A stretch of 41,927 nt of DNA, from the NCBI GenBank assembly GCA_903871905.1, contig CAIQIV010000683.1:1-41927 (forward strand), in the 5' to 3' direction. A model generated the notes under the pieces. The model was given only the letters and a program-made list of their open reading frames with translations, was not told where the DNA came from and ran no database searches. Shown here piece by piece: positions 1-8,681 of the stretch. Numbering within the stretch: the first letter of the stretch is position 1; each line of letters starts with the position of its first letter. The position numbers and the translations under genes are program-made. The DNA comes from an uncultured Chloroflexota bacterium. Lineage in GTDB: Bacteria; Chloroflexota; Anaerolineae; Anaerolineales; UBA4823.

Positions 1-1194
1 AGCGGCAATGCCAGAGGTGGCGCTGCCGTTCAACACTTCCACGCGAGCACCTTCAGCCTTCATTAAATCTGCCGGCGACATGCTGGCCGCGGCCGGGTTG
101 GCGGGGCCGGTGTTGGTGAACAACTCATCCCGCATGGCGCGAATTTTTTCGGTAATCGGCTTGAGCACCTGCTGTCCGTCGGCGGCGGATACGGCAAAAT
201 TCACCTGGTCGGGGGGGCCGATGATGCCTTTTTTGATGTTTTCGGTGGGGACCTGCGAGGCGAGCCAGGCCAGCTTGATCGCCTGGTCCATGGTCAGGTT
301 GGTGTGAATCCCGGCAGAGAGCTCCTGGTAGAGCACCGGGGCCTTGGAGATCATGGTGGGCAGAACTTCAGGGTCAAGCAGGCGGTCGCGGATGGCCATG
401 ATGATTTCCTGCTGGCGCCCGGCGCGGCCGAAATCATCGCCAGCATTCTTGCGCACCCGGGCATAGGCCAGCGCCAGGTCTCCGGGGAGAGTCTGGATGC
501 CAGGCTTCAGGGTCTTGGTGTTGCCGCCGCCCAGCGGGTCTACCTTGATCTTTTCCGGGACATTCACCTTAACGCCGCCTATCTCATCGATGAATTTGAT
601 AAATGCCTCGAAATCGATCTGGGCGTAGAAATCGATCGGCACGCCTAACAACCCCTCCACCGTGTCCATCGCCAGGCCCGGCCCGCCGCCGTTTTCATAC
701 TTGTAGGCTTCTCCAAGCTGGTATGCAGTATTGATGCGGTTATATTTGAAGCCATGCGGGATATTCACCCACAGGTCGCGGGGGATGGAGAGCATGGCGC
801 CGCTGCGGGTGAGCGGGTCGAGGGAAAGCAGGATCATGGTGTCGGTGCGCGGCGGCCCTTCCTTGGCCTGCCAATCGCGATAGTCCAGGCCCATGATCAG
901 CACAGTGACGCGCTGCGCGCCATCCCAGGCGGGCGGGGTTGGCCCACTCACAGGCTGCAGGGGGGCAGCCAGGCTGGCAGGCTCGGCTGTTTCACCGGGC
1001 CGTAGGGTCGGGGTGGCATCCAGGATGGCCACGCCCGGCAGGCTGGTCATTTGCCAGGAGACAACCAGATCACGGACGACCTTAAATGTCAGGTAAGCGG
1101 TCAGCACCACCGCGGCCAGGAAGGTGACCAGCAGGGCAATTTTCAGCCAGGAGGGGGTGGCTGAGGAAGTGTCTTGTTGTGTAGTAGGTTGCAT
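1..1194 (-). CDS. LCP-family (LytR-CpsA-Psr) cell-wall polymer transferase, 3' end cut by window edge
   Basis: The frame is open from an ATG at 1194 to the window edge, giving 398 codons without a stop. A short cytoplasmic N-terminus precedes one membrane helix (about residues 17-35). The LCP catalytic domain follows, with the conserved stretch DTMILLSLDP, the arginine motif SIPRDLWVNIP and the NRINTAYQLG segment. The last visible residues (VEVLNGSATSGIAA) match the start of a LytR C-terminal domain. LCP proteins move undecaprenyl-linked polymers onto peptidoglycan or another cell-envelope acceptor, with the active site outside the membrane. The start is supported by a purine-rich GAGAGA about 12 nt upstream and by the helix lying directly after it. 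The gene is divergent from the ABC-F gene across a 199-bp spacer. The acceptor in this organism cannot be read from sequence. Confidence 0.93.
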   Translation of the reverse strand, partial: MQPTTQQDTSSATPSWLKIALLVTFLAAVVLTAYLTFKVVRDLVVSWQMTSLPGVAILDATPTLRPGETAEPASLAAPLQPVSGPTPPAWDGAQRVTVLIMGLDYRDWQAKEGPPRTDTMILLSLDPLTRSGAMLSIPRDLWVNIPHGFKYNRINTAYQLGEAYKYENGGGPGLAMDTVEGLLGVPIDFYAQIDFEAFIKFIDEIGGVKVNVPEKIKVDPLGGGNTKTLKPGIQTLPGDLALAYARVRKNAGDDFGRAGRQQEIIMAIRDRLLDPEVLPTMISKAPVLYQELSAGIHTNLTMDQAIKLAWLASQVPTENIKKGIIGPPDQVNFAVSAADGQQVLKPITEKIRAMRDELFTNTGPANPAAASMSPADLMKAEGARVEVLNGSATSGIAA

Positions 1195-1286
1195 AAGTTT
1201 ACTGTTCTCTCGGTAGCGTTTTTTAGAAAGACGCTTCTTTTTCTACAATCCTGGGCATAACGCCTTCGTCCCTTTTCTCCAAGAAA

Positions 1287-1324
1287 TTGGCGAAAAGACG
1301 GACGCGATTATAACACGGTATAAT
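1287..1324 (+). promoter_or_regulatory. candidate promoter(s) for the ABC-F gene in a divergent spacer
   Basis: TTGGCG (1287-1292) and TATAAC (1309-1314) are 16 bp apart, and a second TATAAT lies at 1319-1324. The reverse strand also reads TATAAT at 1312-1307, so the same AT patch could serve the LCP gene. These are consensus matches only. Confidence 0.35.
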
Positions 1325-1393
1325 TGTAGCGCCGGTAAGTCCAATCTTGGTCTTATCTTTGCTGAACGCCCTGGTGGATGGTATGTAGATCTG

Positions 1394-3406
1394 ATGTCGG
1401 TTTTGTCTGCGGTTGATCTTTCAAAGTCTTTTGGCCCGGTGGATATTTTCAAAGGGATATCCCTGGATATTCCCCATGGGGCGCGGATTGCTATTGTAGG
1501 CTCCAATGGGATTGGGAAAACAACGCTGCTGCGGGTGCTGCTGGGTATTGAGGAACCTACCAGCGGCACGCTGCACCGGGCGCGCGGTATCCAGGTCGGT
1601 TACCTGGCGCAGGAGGCCAGCCTGAGCAGCGAGCAGACCCTGTGGCAGGAATGCCTGTCAGCGCTGGCGGACCTGCGCAGCCTGGAAGCAGAGCTGACGC
1701 GGCTTGAGGCGGCGATGAGTGATGCCTCTCAAGCAGAGGCAGCTCTTGAGCGTTATGGGCAGATCCAGGTGGAGTTTGAGCGTTTGGGTGGTTACACCTA
1801 TGAAACCCGCATCCGCCAGACGCTCACCGGTTTGGGATTTGAAGCGCGAGACTATCACCGTCCTCTATACCAGCTTTCGGGGGGGCAGCGCACGCGCGCT
1901 CTGCTGGCGCGCCTGCTGCTGGCCAACCCGGACCTGCTGATACTGGATGAGCCAACCAACCACCTGGATATCGCTGCGGTGGAGTGGTTGGAGGGCTACC
2001 TGAGCCAGTGGCCTGGTTCTGTGCTGATCGTCTCGCATGACCGCTATTTCCTGGACCGGGTGGTGAACCATATCTGGGAAATGAGCGGCAGTGGGCTGGA
2101 AACGTACCGGGGAAATTACACCGCCTATGTGCAGGATCGCCAGAACCGCTGGGAACTGCGCCAGCAGTCTTTTGAATCCGAGAAGGAACGGCTGTTGAAG
2201 GAGCTGGACTATATCAAGCGCAACATCTCAGGGCAGAATACGCTGCAGGCCAAGGGCAAGCTGCGCCGCCTGAGCCGCGAGATCCAGGCCATTGAACAAT
2301 TAGGGATTGAGGCGGTGCAGAAGAAGAACTGGTTAGAGATCACCGGCCTGGCGGAGATCAACGAGCGCCCGATGAACGTGGACGAGGTGGAGCGGCGCAT
2401 TCGGGGGTTGAAGGGTCCTCGCAACCGCCCGCCGGTGCTCCATCTACATCTCAAGGCCAGTCACCGCTCAGGGGACATTGTACTGCGCACCAGCGGGGTG
2501 GCCATAGGCTATCCCGATGAAGGGCGTCCCCTGTTCCGCTGCCCGGACCTGGTTTTGAAGCGAACGGAATGCGCGGCTATCATTGGCCCGAACGGCGCGG
2601 GCAAGACTACTTTCCTCAAGACACTGTTGCAGAAGATGCCCCCCCTGGAGGGGGAGGTAGAACTGGGCGCCAGCCTGAACGTGGGTTACTTTGCCCAGGC
2701 GCATGAAGACCTGAATCCTCAGCGGACACTGATTGATGAGATCAACTCGATTGCTCCTAATATGCTGCCTGCGGAAGTGCGCGATTACCTGGCCCGCTTC
2801 CTGTTCACCGGGGATGATGTGTTTAAGCTGGTTGCTGTGCTCTCGGGTGGAGAGCGCGGCAGGCTGGCGCTGGCCAAGCTGGCGCTCTCCCGAGCCAACC
2901 TGCTGCTGCTGGACGAGCCGACCAATCACCTGGACATTCCGTCCCAGGAGATTCTGCAGGATGTGCTCAGCGATTACCCTGGGACGATCCTGCTTGTTTC
3001 CCATGACCGCTACCTGATCGATGCCCTGGGCTCGCAGATTTGGGAGATCCGCCCGGACGAGGCCTGGATGGAGGTCTTTGAGGGGAGTTACAGCCAATAT
3101 CGCGAATACCATGAACTTTGCCAGGCAGAGCAAGCGGCGCAGGAAGCGCTCCAGCGCGCCCGGGCAGGACAAAAGAACCGCCCTGCCCAGGCCTCTGGCG
3201 AGGAGCGCCAGCGCCGGCAGCGGCTGAAGGTTGTCGAAGAGCGTATTGCAGACCTGGAGGCGCTGGTTGCTGAACTTTCTCGCAAGCTGGAGAACCCGCC
3301 TTCTGACCCGGCCCAGGTGCAGAGGCTGGGAGTGCAGTATGTAAAGTCTGAGGAAGAACTGAACAGCCTGCTGTCGGAGTGGGAGGAGCTGCAGACCCAA
3401 ACTTAA
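1394..3406 (+). CDS. ABC-F family ATPase (duplicated ABC domains, no membrane segment)
   Basis: The 670-residue protein carries two ABC nucleotide-binding domains in tandem and no transmembrane helices, the ABC-F layout. Domain 1 has Walker A GSNGIGKT (residues 36-43), signature LSGGQRTR and Walker B LLILDEPTNHLD. Domain 2 has GPNGAGKT, LSGGERGR and LLLLDEPTNHLD. A charged linker between them, about residues 240-310, corresponds to the P-site tRNA interaction motif. The C-terminus (about 590-670) is a predicted coiled coil rich in E, R, L and Q, as in Uup/YdiF-type members. ABC-F proteins act on ribosomes as translation factors or antibiotic-resistance factors; which role applies here is not visible. 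The stop overlaps the stop of the convergent MFS gene by 4 nt. Confidence 0.95.
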   Translation: MSVLSAVDLSKSFGPVDIFKGISLDIPHGARIAIVGSNGIGKTTLLRVLLGIEEPTSGTLHRARGIQVGYLAQEASLSSEQTLWQECLSALADLRSLEAELTRLEAAMSDASQAEAALERYGQIQVEFERLGGYTYETRIRQTLTGLGFEARDYHRPLYQLSGGQRTRALLARLLLANPDLLILDEPTNHLDIAAVEWLEGYLSQWPGSVLIVSHDRYFLDRVVNHIWEMSGSGLETYRGNYTAYVQDRQNRWELRQQSFESEKERLLKELDYIKRNISGQNTLQAKGKLRRLSREIQAIEQLGIEAVQKKNWLEITGLAEINERPMNVDEVERRIRGLKGPRNRPPVLHLHLKASHRSGDIVLRTSGVAIGYPDEGRPLFRCPDLVLKRTECAAIIGPNGAGKTTFLKTLLQKMPPLEGEVELGASLNVGYFAQAHEDLNPQRTLIDEINSIAPNMLPAEVRDYLARFLFTGDDVFKLVAVLSGGERGRLALAKLALSRANLLLLDEPTNHLDIPSQEILQDVLSDYPGTILLVSHDRYLIDALGSQIWEIRPDEAWMEVFEGSYSQYREYHELCQAEQAAQEALQRARAGQKNRPAQASGEERQRRQRLKVVEERIADLEALVAELSRKLENPPSDPAQVQRLGVQYVKSEEELNSLLSEWEELQTQT

Positions 3407-4656
3407 TCGGCAGGCGCGGCCTGGGAAAGCTGCGGCTCGTCGCCGTTATAGGCGCGGATTTGGGGCCAGCGCACAGCAATGAAATAGGCGGCGATGATGG
3501 TGCCAACCCCGCCGCTGATAATAGCAAAGATCGGGCCAAAGAGCTGCGCCACCACCCCCGCTTCCACTTCGCCCAGCTGTGGCCCCCCCATGAAAAAGAT
3601 CTGGTTGACGCTGGTCATGCGCCCGCGGATGTAATCCGGCGTTTGGAGCTGGCGGATGGTGTTGCGGATGATGGTGCTCACTGAATCAGCAGCACCGACG
3701 AACACCAGGGCCAGCATGGCCATCCAAAACGTGCTGGTCAACCCAAAGAAGACCGTTGCCAGCCCAAATGCTACCACTGAGATCAGGAACACAGGTCCCT
3801 GCCGGCGGATCTGATCTAATTGTGAGACCACCAGGGCGGCAGCCACTGCGCCGATCGACTGGGCGGCTGACAGCCAGCCGTATTCGATGGCGCCCACATG
3901 CAGCACATCACGGGCAAAGATGGGCATCAGGGTGTTGGCGGAGGAGAAGAAGGTGGCAAAGAAGTCCATGATCATTGTGGAAAGGATGATCGGCTGGTTC
4001 AGGATAAAGTGCACACCTTCGCGGATAGCCTTCAGGCTGATTTCAGGTTTGTGTCCGCTTGCAGATTTTTGCGCCACGGCACCCATCAGCACCAATGCAG
4101 CCAGTACCGCCATGAAAGATATGGCGTTAAACAGGTAGATATATCCCAGCCCGGCATAGGCGATGACCAGGCCGGTTACTGCCGGGCCAACGATAGCCCC
4201 GGTCTGGAAGGCAATGGAGGTCATGCTGAAAGCATTGGGCAGATCTTCAGCAGGAACCAGGTTAGGAACCAGCGCCTGGCGGGCCGGCAGGTCAAAAGCC
4301 ACGACCACTGCCTGGATGGCAGTCAAGGCGTAGATATGCCACAACTGCAAAGTATTGGTGAAGGTCAGCGCAGCCAGTCCGAAGGCCACCAGCGCCTGAC
4401 CGGATTGGGTGATCAACAACAGCATACGCCGGTTGGCGACATCCGCCACGGCGCCGCCAAGCAGTGAAAAGAACAGGATGGGCAGAAAGCGCACCAGCCC
4501 CACGCCTCCCAGGGCAATGGGCTCGGTGGTCAGGTTGCGGATGTGCCAGAATAGCGCCCAGACCTGCATCTGCGTGCCGGCGATGGAGATCATCAAGCCG
4601 ATCCACAGCAGGCGAAAGCGCCGGTGGCGTAGTGATGGGGGAATATGTAACGTCAT
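3403..4656 (-). CDS. MFS transporter, EntS/MFS_3-like exporter
   Basis: This 417-residue protein is hydrophobic throughout, with about 12 predicted membrane helices. Its N-terminus (LRHRRFRLLWIGLMISIAG) and the loop after helix 2 (GGAVADVANRRMLLL) match the MFS_3 subfamily, which includes the enterobactin exporter EntS and many multidrug exporters. The loop GRMTSVNQIFFMGGPQLGEV before helices 11-12 is also typical. The substrate cannot be assigned. It lies 74 bp downstream of nadE on the same strand, with a hairpin in between, so co-transcription is uncertain. Its stop codon shares the tetranucleotide TTAA with the stop of the ABC-F gene. An AAAGGA sits about 12 nt before the ATG. Confidence 0.9.
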   Translation of the reverse strand: MTLHIPPSLRHRRFRLLWIGLMISIAGTQMQVWALFWHIRNLTTEPIALGGVGLVRFLPILFFSLLGGAVADVANRRMLLLITQSGQALVAFGLAALTFTNTLQLWHIYALTAIQAVVVAFDLPARQALVPNLVPAEDLPNAFSMTSIAFQTGAIVGPAVTGLVIAYAGLGYIYLFNAISFMAVLAALVLMGAVAQKSASGHKPEISLKAIREGVHFILNQPIILSTMIMDFFATFFSSANTLMPIFARDVLHVGAIEYGWLSAAQSIGAVAAALVVSQLDQIRRQGPVFLISVVAFGLATVFFGLTSTFWMAMLALVFVGAADSVSTIIRNTIRQLQTPDYIRGRMTSVNQIFFMGGPQLGEVEAGVVAQLFGPIFAIISGGVGTIIAAYFIAVRWPQIRAYNGDEPQLSQAAPAD

Positions 4657-4681
4657 AGCTATGAAAAGTCCTTTTCTCTAA

Positions 4682-4705
4682 GCCAGGCGAACGAATCCGC
4701 CTGGC
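4682..4705 (-). terminator. hairpin between nadE and the MFS gene
   Basis: A perfect 8-bp inverted repeat (GCCAGGCG / CGCCTGGC, 8-nt loop) lies 25 bp after the nadE stop. No T-run follows on either strand, so it may only attenuate or stabilise the transcript. Confidence 0.35.
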
Positions 4706-4730
4706 GGTTCGACCGGTTCTATTCTCCCCC

Positions 4731-5555
4731 TCAGGTTCCCCAGTCGCGCAAATACAGGAAGTCGTATCCTACGGTACGGTTGGTAAGCTTGGCAATGGGA
4801 GGCAGGATGCGCTTGAAGTGATTGCGGCGCACGCGTTCCACCACTTTTCGGACAAAAGCCTCGTCAAAGCCGGCTTCAACGCAGTCCGCCGGGCTGTAAC
4901 GCTCATCCACCAACAGGTACAACAGCCGGTCCACCTCTTCATAGGTAAAACCGAGCTCGCCCTCATCGGTCTGGTCCGCCCACAAGTCGGCTGAGGGCGG
5001 CTTCTCAATGATCGGCTGGGGGACCCCCAGGGAGCGGGAGAGCTGCCGCACCTGTGTCTTGTAAAGGTCTCCAACCGGGTTCAGAGCATTTGCAGAATCG
5101 CCATACAGGGTGGTGTAGCCCAGCAGGATCTCGGTCTTGTTGCCGGTGCCGACCACCAGACCGCGGAATGCCTCGGATTGGTCATACAGTACGATCATGC
5201 GCGCCCGCGCCATGGCGTTGCCGCGCCGCATGGAATTGGCCTCGGGGAAGCGCTCGAAGAGTGGATCCACCATGCCCGTGATCGGCACAGTGAGCGACTG
5301 CACCCCCAGGGCGTCGATCACCATGGTAGCATGTTCCAACGAGGCCGGCGAGGAGGTCTTGTAAGGCATACAAACTGCCAGGACGTTCTCAGGCCCTAAG
5401 GCCTCCGCCGCCAGGTAGCAGGACAGGGCGGAATCGATACCGCCCGACAAGCCAATGACGGCGCGCGAAAATCCGGCGCGGGTAATCTCAGAGTGAATAA
5501 AACCGGTGAGGATGGTTCGCGCCAGGTCAGTATTGATTGTCAGGTCAATTTTCAA
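4731..5555 (-). CDS. nadE: NH3-dependent NAD+ synthetase
   Basis: This 274-residue protein is the ammonia-dependent form of NAD synthetase: it lacks the N-terminal glutaminase domain of the longer form. It adenylates and amidates deamido-NAD to NAD+. The PP-loop SGGIDS is at residues 37-42, and GTGNKTEILLGYTTLYGD and the later PPSADLWADQTDE segment are family hallmarks. The start is a TTG (5555-5553): the codon directly upstream in frame is the TAG that ends the preceding gene, and no ATG occurs until residue 63, beyond the PP-loop. A GGTGATGAG just upstream can serve as the ribosome-binding site. The zero-spacing arrangement implies translational coupling with the upstream unknown gene. Confidence 0.95.
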   Translation of the reverse strand: MKIDLTINTDLARTILTGFIHSEITRAGFSRAVIGLSGGIDSALSCYLAAEALGPENVLAVCMPYKTSSPASLEHATMVIDALGVQSLTVPITGMVDPLFERFPEANSMRRGNAMARARMIVLYDQSEAFRGLVVGTGNKTEILLGYTTLYGDSANALNPVGDLYKTQVRQLSRSLGVPQPIIEKPPSADLWADQTDEGELGFTYEEVDRLLYLLVDERYSPADCVEAGFDEAFVRKVVERVRRNHFKRILPPIAKLTNRTVGYDFLYLRDWGT

Positions 5556-6158
5556 CTACTCATCACCATTTCCTGCGCCGTGCGGCGCATTGCGCTGAAG
5601 TTTCCCATACAGGTACCAGTAGGTATCCTTGGGGAAGGCAGGCTCCAGGTCTGCTTCCCAGATGAAAGCGCCTGGCGACAGGACTGCCTTGAGATATAGA
5701 TCCAGTGAATGGAGCAACTCCGTTTCCACCGCAGGGAGCGATTGGGCTTCCTGCTGCAGCAGATGAAGCTGGGCGCGGCGTGAGACTTCATAGTGATAGC
5801 GGTCATAATTTGCGCCGGGCTGCTCACGATATTCTACCAGGAAGTTGCGCCATAGGCTCAGGCGATGGTGGAATTCAATGCCGGCTTTGGTCTGCCAGGC
5901 AACATGCCAGCGCTGGCGGATAGCGCCCATCTCGGCGCATAGCTGGTCCATTTTCGCCTGGTCTGGCTGGCTGGTCAGCCGGGCGTGGATGCGCTGGCAG
6001 GCGATCAGCAATCCGCCGACCGAGAGTTGGAGATAGGGCAGGTGCCCATGGGTTACGTTAATACCGATTGGCCAGTTCCAGTCATGCGAGAGCAAGAACT
6101 CCTCCAGCATTGGCGCACCGGCCTCCAGGTAACGCAGGTCATGCTCAAGGGTAGTCAT
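5556..6158 (-). CDS. conserved-looking protein of unknown function coupled to nadE
   Basis: I do not recognise this 200-residue protein. It looks soluble: no signal peptide or membrane helix, many aromatic residues (W, Y, H), and a mostly helical pattern with heptad-like leucines around residues 45-90 and 130-160. A well placed AGGAGG lies 5 nt before the ATG, so the gene is very probably real and well translated. Its TAG stop directly abuts the TTG start of nadE, so the two are almost certainly one transcript. A link to NAD metabolism is suggested only by this coupling. It could be a helical-bundle protein acting on small molecules, but no catalytic motif is evident. Confidence 0.8.
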   Translation of the reverse strand: MTTLEHDLRYLEAGAPMLEEFLLSHDWNWPIGINVTHGHLPYLQLSVGGLLIACQRIHARLTSQPDQAKMDQLCAEMGAIRQRWHVAWQTKAGIEFHHRLSLWRNFLVEYREQPGANYDRYHYEVSRRAQLHLLQQEAQSLPAVETELLHSLDLYLKAVLSPGAFIWEADLEPAFPKDTYWYLYGKLQRNAPHGAGNGDE

Positions 6159-6304
6159 TTTGGCCTCCTGGCAGCTCCCAAAATGATGGGAACTACCTCT
6201 ACATTGATCATACCTGTTTTCAGATCAGTTTGCAACGGAGGAATGGACATTGGTTGAGCGGGTCTTTTCGTTCCGGTAAATTCCGGGTTCAGGACAGAAC
6301 AACT

Positions 6305-6343
6305 GAGAAGCCGCGGCTGTTGCTGTACAGCCGCGGGCTTCTC
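6305..6343 (-). terminator. strong hairpin downstream of the 2-oxo acid dehydrogenase operon
   Basis: Arms 6305-6320 and 6327-6343 pair over 16 bp with one bulged base and a 6-nt loop. It lies 26 nt past the E2 stop in a 210-bp spacer. The minus strand continues with AGTTGTTCT, a weak T-rich tail. The rest of the spacer (6159-6368) shows no gene. Confidence 0.6.
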
Positions 6344-6368
6344 CAGGTCAGGCCAGTAACGATTTATG

Positions 6369-7682
6369 CTAAACCAGCATTCGCAGCGGCTGCTCCAGGT
6401 ACTGTGCCAGAGTTTGCAGATACTGGGCAGCTTCAGCGCCATCGCTGACACGATGGTCAACAGAAATGGTAACCTTCATGCGCCAGCCGGGGCGAATTTC
6501 GCCGTCCTGAACTACGGGGACCTGGCGCGCCGAGCCCACTGCCAGGATCGCTGCTTCAGGTGGGTTGATGATTGCAATGAAGTGCTCTACATCGAACATC
6601 CCCAGGTTGCTGATCGAAAATGTAGACCCTTCAATATCCTCAGGGCGAACTTTGCCAAGCCGCGCCCGTTCTGCCATTCCGCGCACCTCCTGGGCGATCT
6701 GGCGCACAGACTTGAGATCTGCGTCCCGGCATACTACAGTGAGCAGGCCGCCTTGCACGGCTACTGCCACGCCAATGTTTACCTGCCCGTGGCGCCGGAT
6801 TGTATCGCCTTCCAGAGAGGCGTTGAGGTTAGGGAACTGGCGCAGGGAAAGGGCAACCGCCCGGATGATGAAATCATTGACAGACAGCTTCTCGCTCTCT
6901 TCCAGCAGGTTGTTGGCCTGTTTGCGCAGGGACATGAGAGGCGCCATATCCACTTCATGCGTAACGTAAAAGTGCGGAACCTGCTGCTTGGCTTCGGTCA
7001 TGCGGCGGCCGATGGCGGCGCGCAGGCGGTTCATGGGGATAGATTCGCCGGCTGCCGCGACAGCCTGGGCTGACTGGATGGGGGCTGGCGCGGGTGATGC
7101 CGGCTTTTGCCCTGGTGCCGGCGCAGGGGTGGCAGCAATCGGAGCAGATGTCTCAGCAGGCGGCTGGCGATAGCTTTCAATATCCTGGGCCATCAGATCC
7201 GCTTTCACAATGCGTCCATGGGGGCCGCTGCCGCGAACTCTGCGCAGGTCAATCCCACGCTCCTGGGCGACGCGGCGCGCCACCGGCGAGGCGCGTACGC
7301 CGCCAGGCAGCTGTCCGCTCTCATCTGCGGCGGAGGCCGAAGGAGCCGCAGCAGAGGCAGCCCGGGTTTTTTCTTCTGCAAGGGCCACGGCTGCTGCAGG
7401 TGCAGCGCCGGTAAGGCCTAACGCCTGGTAATCGACCTGTTCTCCGGGAGAGGCAACCACCGCGATGGGAGTGTTGACCGGCACCACCTCACCTTGTGGT
7501 ACCAGGTGGCGGGTGACCACACCCTCATAGGCAGATTCCACCTCCACAGTAGCCTTGTCTGTTTCAATCTCCGCCAGGACGGATCCTTTGTAGACTGCAT
7601 CGCCTTCAGCCAGCACCCAGCGTACCAGGGTGCCTTCAGCCATGTCAAAACCCAGCTTGGGCATGGTGACGATTTCAGCCAT
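6369..7682 (-). CDS. pdhC: dihydrolipoamide acyltransferase (E2) of a 2-oxo acid dehydrogenase complex
   Basis: The 437 residues show the standard E2 order. One lipoyl domain (1-78) carries the lipoylated lysine K43 in ETDKATVE. A linker rich in Ala and Pro follows, then a peripheral subunit-binding domain (about 131-165, ASPVARRVAQERGIDL...GSGPHGRIVKADL), a second Ala/Pro linker, and the catalytic domain (about 215-437) with DHRVSDG, whose histidine is H410. It transfers the acyl group from E1 to CoA. Its ATG overlaps the TGA of the E1 beta gene by one base and is preceded by an unusually complete Shine-Dalgarno sequence. Pyruvate is the likely substrate, but acetoin or branched-chain complexes have the same layout. 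No E3 (lipoamide dehydrogenase) gene is in the window. Confidence 0.95.
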   Translation of the reverse strand: MAEIVTMPKLGFDMAEGTLVRWVLAEGDAVYKGSVLAEIETDKATVEVESAYEGVVTRHLVPQGEVVPVNTPIAVVASPGEQVDYQALGLTGAAPAAAVALAEEKTRAASAAAPSASAADESGQLPGGVRASPVARRVAQERGIDLRRVRGSGPHGRIVKADLMAQDIESYRQPPAETSAPIAATPAPAPGQKPASPAPAPIQSAQAVAAAGESIPMNRLRAAIGRRMTEAKQQVPHFYVTHEVDMAPLMSLRKQANNLLEESEKLSVNDFIIRAVALSLRQFPNLNASLEGDTIRRHGQVNIGVAVAVQGGLLTVVCRDADLKSVRQIAQEVRGMAERARLGKVRPEDIEGSTFSISNLGMFDVEHFIAIINPPEAAILAVGSARQVPVVQDGEIRPGWRMKVTISVDHRVSDGAEAAQYLQTLAQYLEQPLRMLV

Positions 7683-8653
7683 CAGATCACCTCCTTGACG
7701 GCTTTTACCACATCCTCTACCTGAGGCAGCGCCAGCTGTTCCAGGTTGCGGTTGTAAGGCAGGGGGACTTCTTTTTGAGCCACGCGGCGCACGGGTGTAT
7801 CCACATAGTCAAAGGCCTCTTCGTAAATGCGTGCCGCAATTTCCGATCCGACACCGTACGAGAGCCAGCCTTCTTCGACAATCACAGCCCGGTTGGTTTT
7901 CTTGAATGACTCGATCACCGGGCCCATATCCAGCGGGCGCAGGCTGCGTAGATCGACGATCTCTACCTCGATCCCATCCTTTGCCAGTAAATCTGCTGCC
8001 TTGGTGGATACCTCCAGCATCTTGGAGTAGGTGACCAGGGTGACGTCCCGCCCTGGACGCTGAACCTGCGATTTGCCGATGGGGATGGTGTATTCTCCCT
8101 CGGGGACCTCCCCGCGCACCTGGTACAGGGTGGCGTGTTCAATGAATAACACCGGATCGTTGGAGCGAATGGCAGCTTTGAGCAGCCCCTTGGCATCTGC
8201 AGGGGTGCCTGGGGCAACCACCTTCAGCCCAGGGAAGTGAGCAAAGATGGCGTCCGGGGTCTGCGAGTGTGTGGCGCCAAGCTGTCGGCCTCCGCCGCCC
8301 ACGGCCCGGATCACCAGGGGCAATACCATCTGGCCGCCGAACATATAATGCAGCTTGGCCGCCTCGTTCACAATATGATCCATGGCAGAAAAGGCAAAAT
8401 TGATGGTCATTAATTCCGCCACCGGTCGCAGGCCGGTCAAGGCTGCACCGATAGCGCCTCCGACGATTGCCGATTCAGCAATGGGGGTGTCCTTCACCCG
8501 CTGGGGGCCAAAGTGATCGTAGAAGCCTTTGGTTACTGCATAGGTTCCACCCCATACACCGACCTCTTCTCCCAAGATAAAGACCCCAGGATCCCGTTCC
8601 ATTTCCTCCCACAAGGCCTGGGAGATAGCTTCACGCATGGTTATTCGAGCCAT
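7682..8653 (-). CDS. pdhB: 2-oxo acid (pyruvate) dehydrogenase E1 component, beta subunit
   Basis: The 323-residue protein matches the usual length of E1 beta subunits (PdhB/AcoB/BkdB2 type). Typical segments are the N-terminal ITMREAISQALWEEMERDP, EEVGVWGGTYAVTKGF, DTPIAESAIVGGAIGAALTG and the C-terminal domain with VTLVTYSKM and EEGWLSYGVGSEIAA. It pairs with E1 alpha to form the thiamine diphosphate enzyme that decarboxylates the 2-oxo acid. A GAGG lies 5 nt before the ATG, and the E1 alpha stop is 28 nt upstream. Its final codons contain the ribosome-binding site of the E2 gene. Confidence 0.95.
   Translation of the reverse strand: MARITMREAISQALWEEMERDPGVFILGEEVGVWGGTYAVTKGFYDHFGPQRVKDTPIAESAIVGGAIGAALTGLRPVAELMTINFAFSAMDHIVNEAAKLHYMFGGQMVLPLVIRAVGGGGRQLGATHSQTPDAIFAHFPGLKVVAPGTPADAKGLLKAAIRSNDPVLFIEHATLYQVRGEVPEGEYTIPIGKSQVQRPGRDVTLVTYSKMLEVSTKAADLLAKDGIEVEIVDLRSLRPLDMGPVIESFKKTNRAVIVEEGWLSYGVGSEIAARIYEEAFDYVDTPVRRVAQKEVPLPYNRNLEQLALPQVEDVVKAVKEVI
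7685..7696 (-). promoter_or_regulatory. near-complete anti-SD complement used as E2 ribosome-binding site
   Basis: The minus strand reads AAGGAGGTGATC, a 12-nt match to the complement of the canonical 16S rRNA 3' end. It is encoded inside the last codons of the E1 beta gene and ends 2 nt before the E2 ATG. Confidence 0.8.
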
Positions 8654-8681
8654 GATTACCTCAAAGAATCATTATCAAAGA

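Noticed and set aside
2468-3400. 310-codon open frame on the minus strand inside the ABC-F gene
   Set aside because: It is antisense to clear ABC domain 2 coding sequence and shows no family features; GC-rich third positions keep the opposite strand open.
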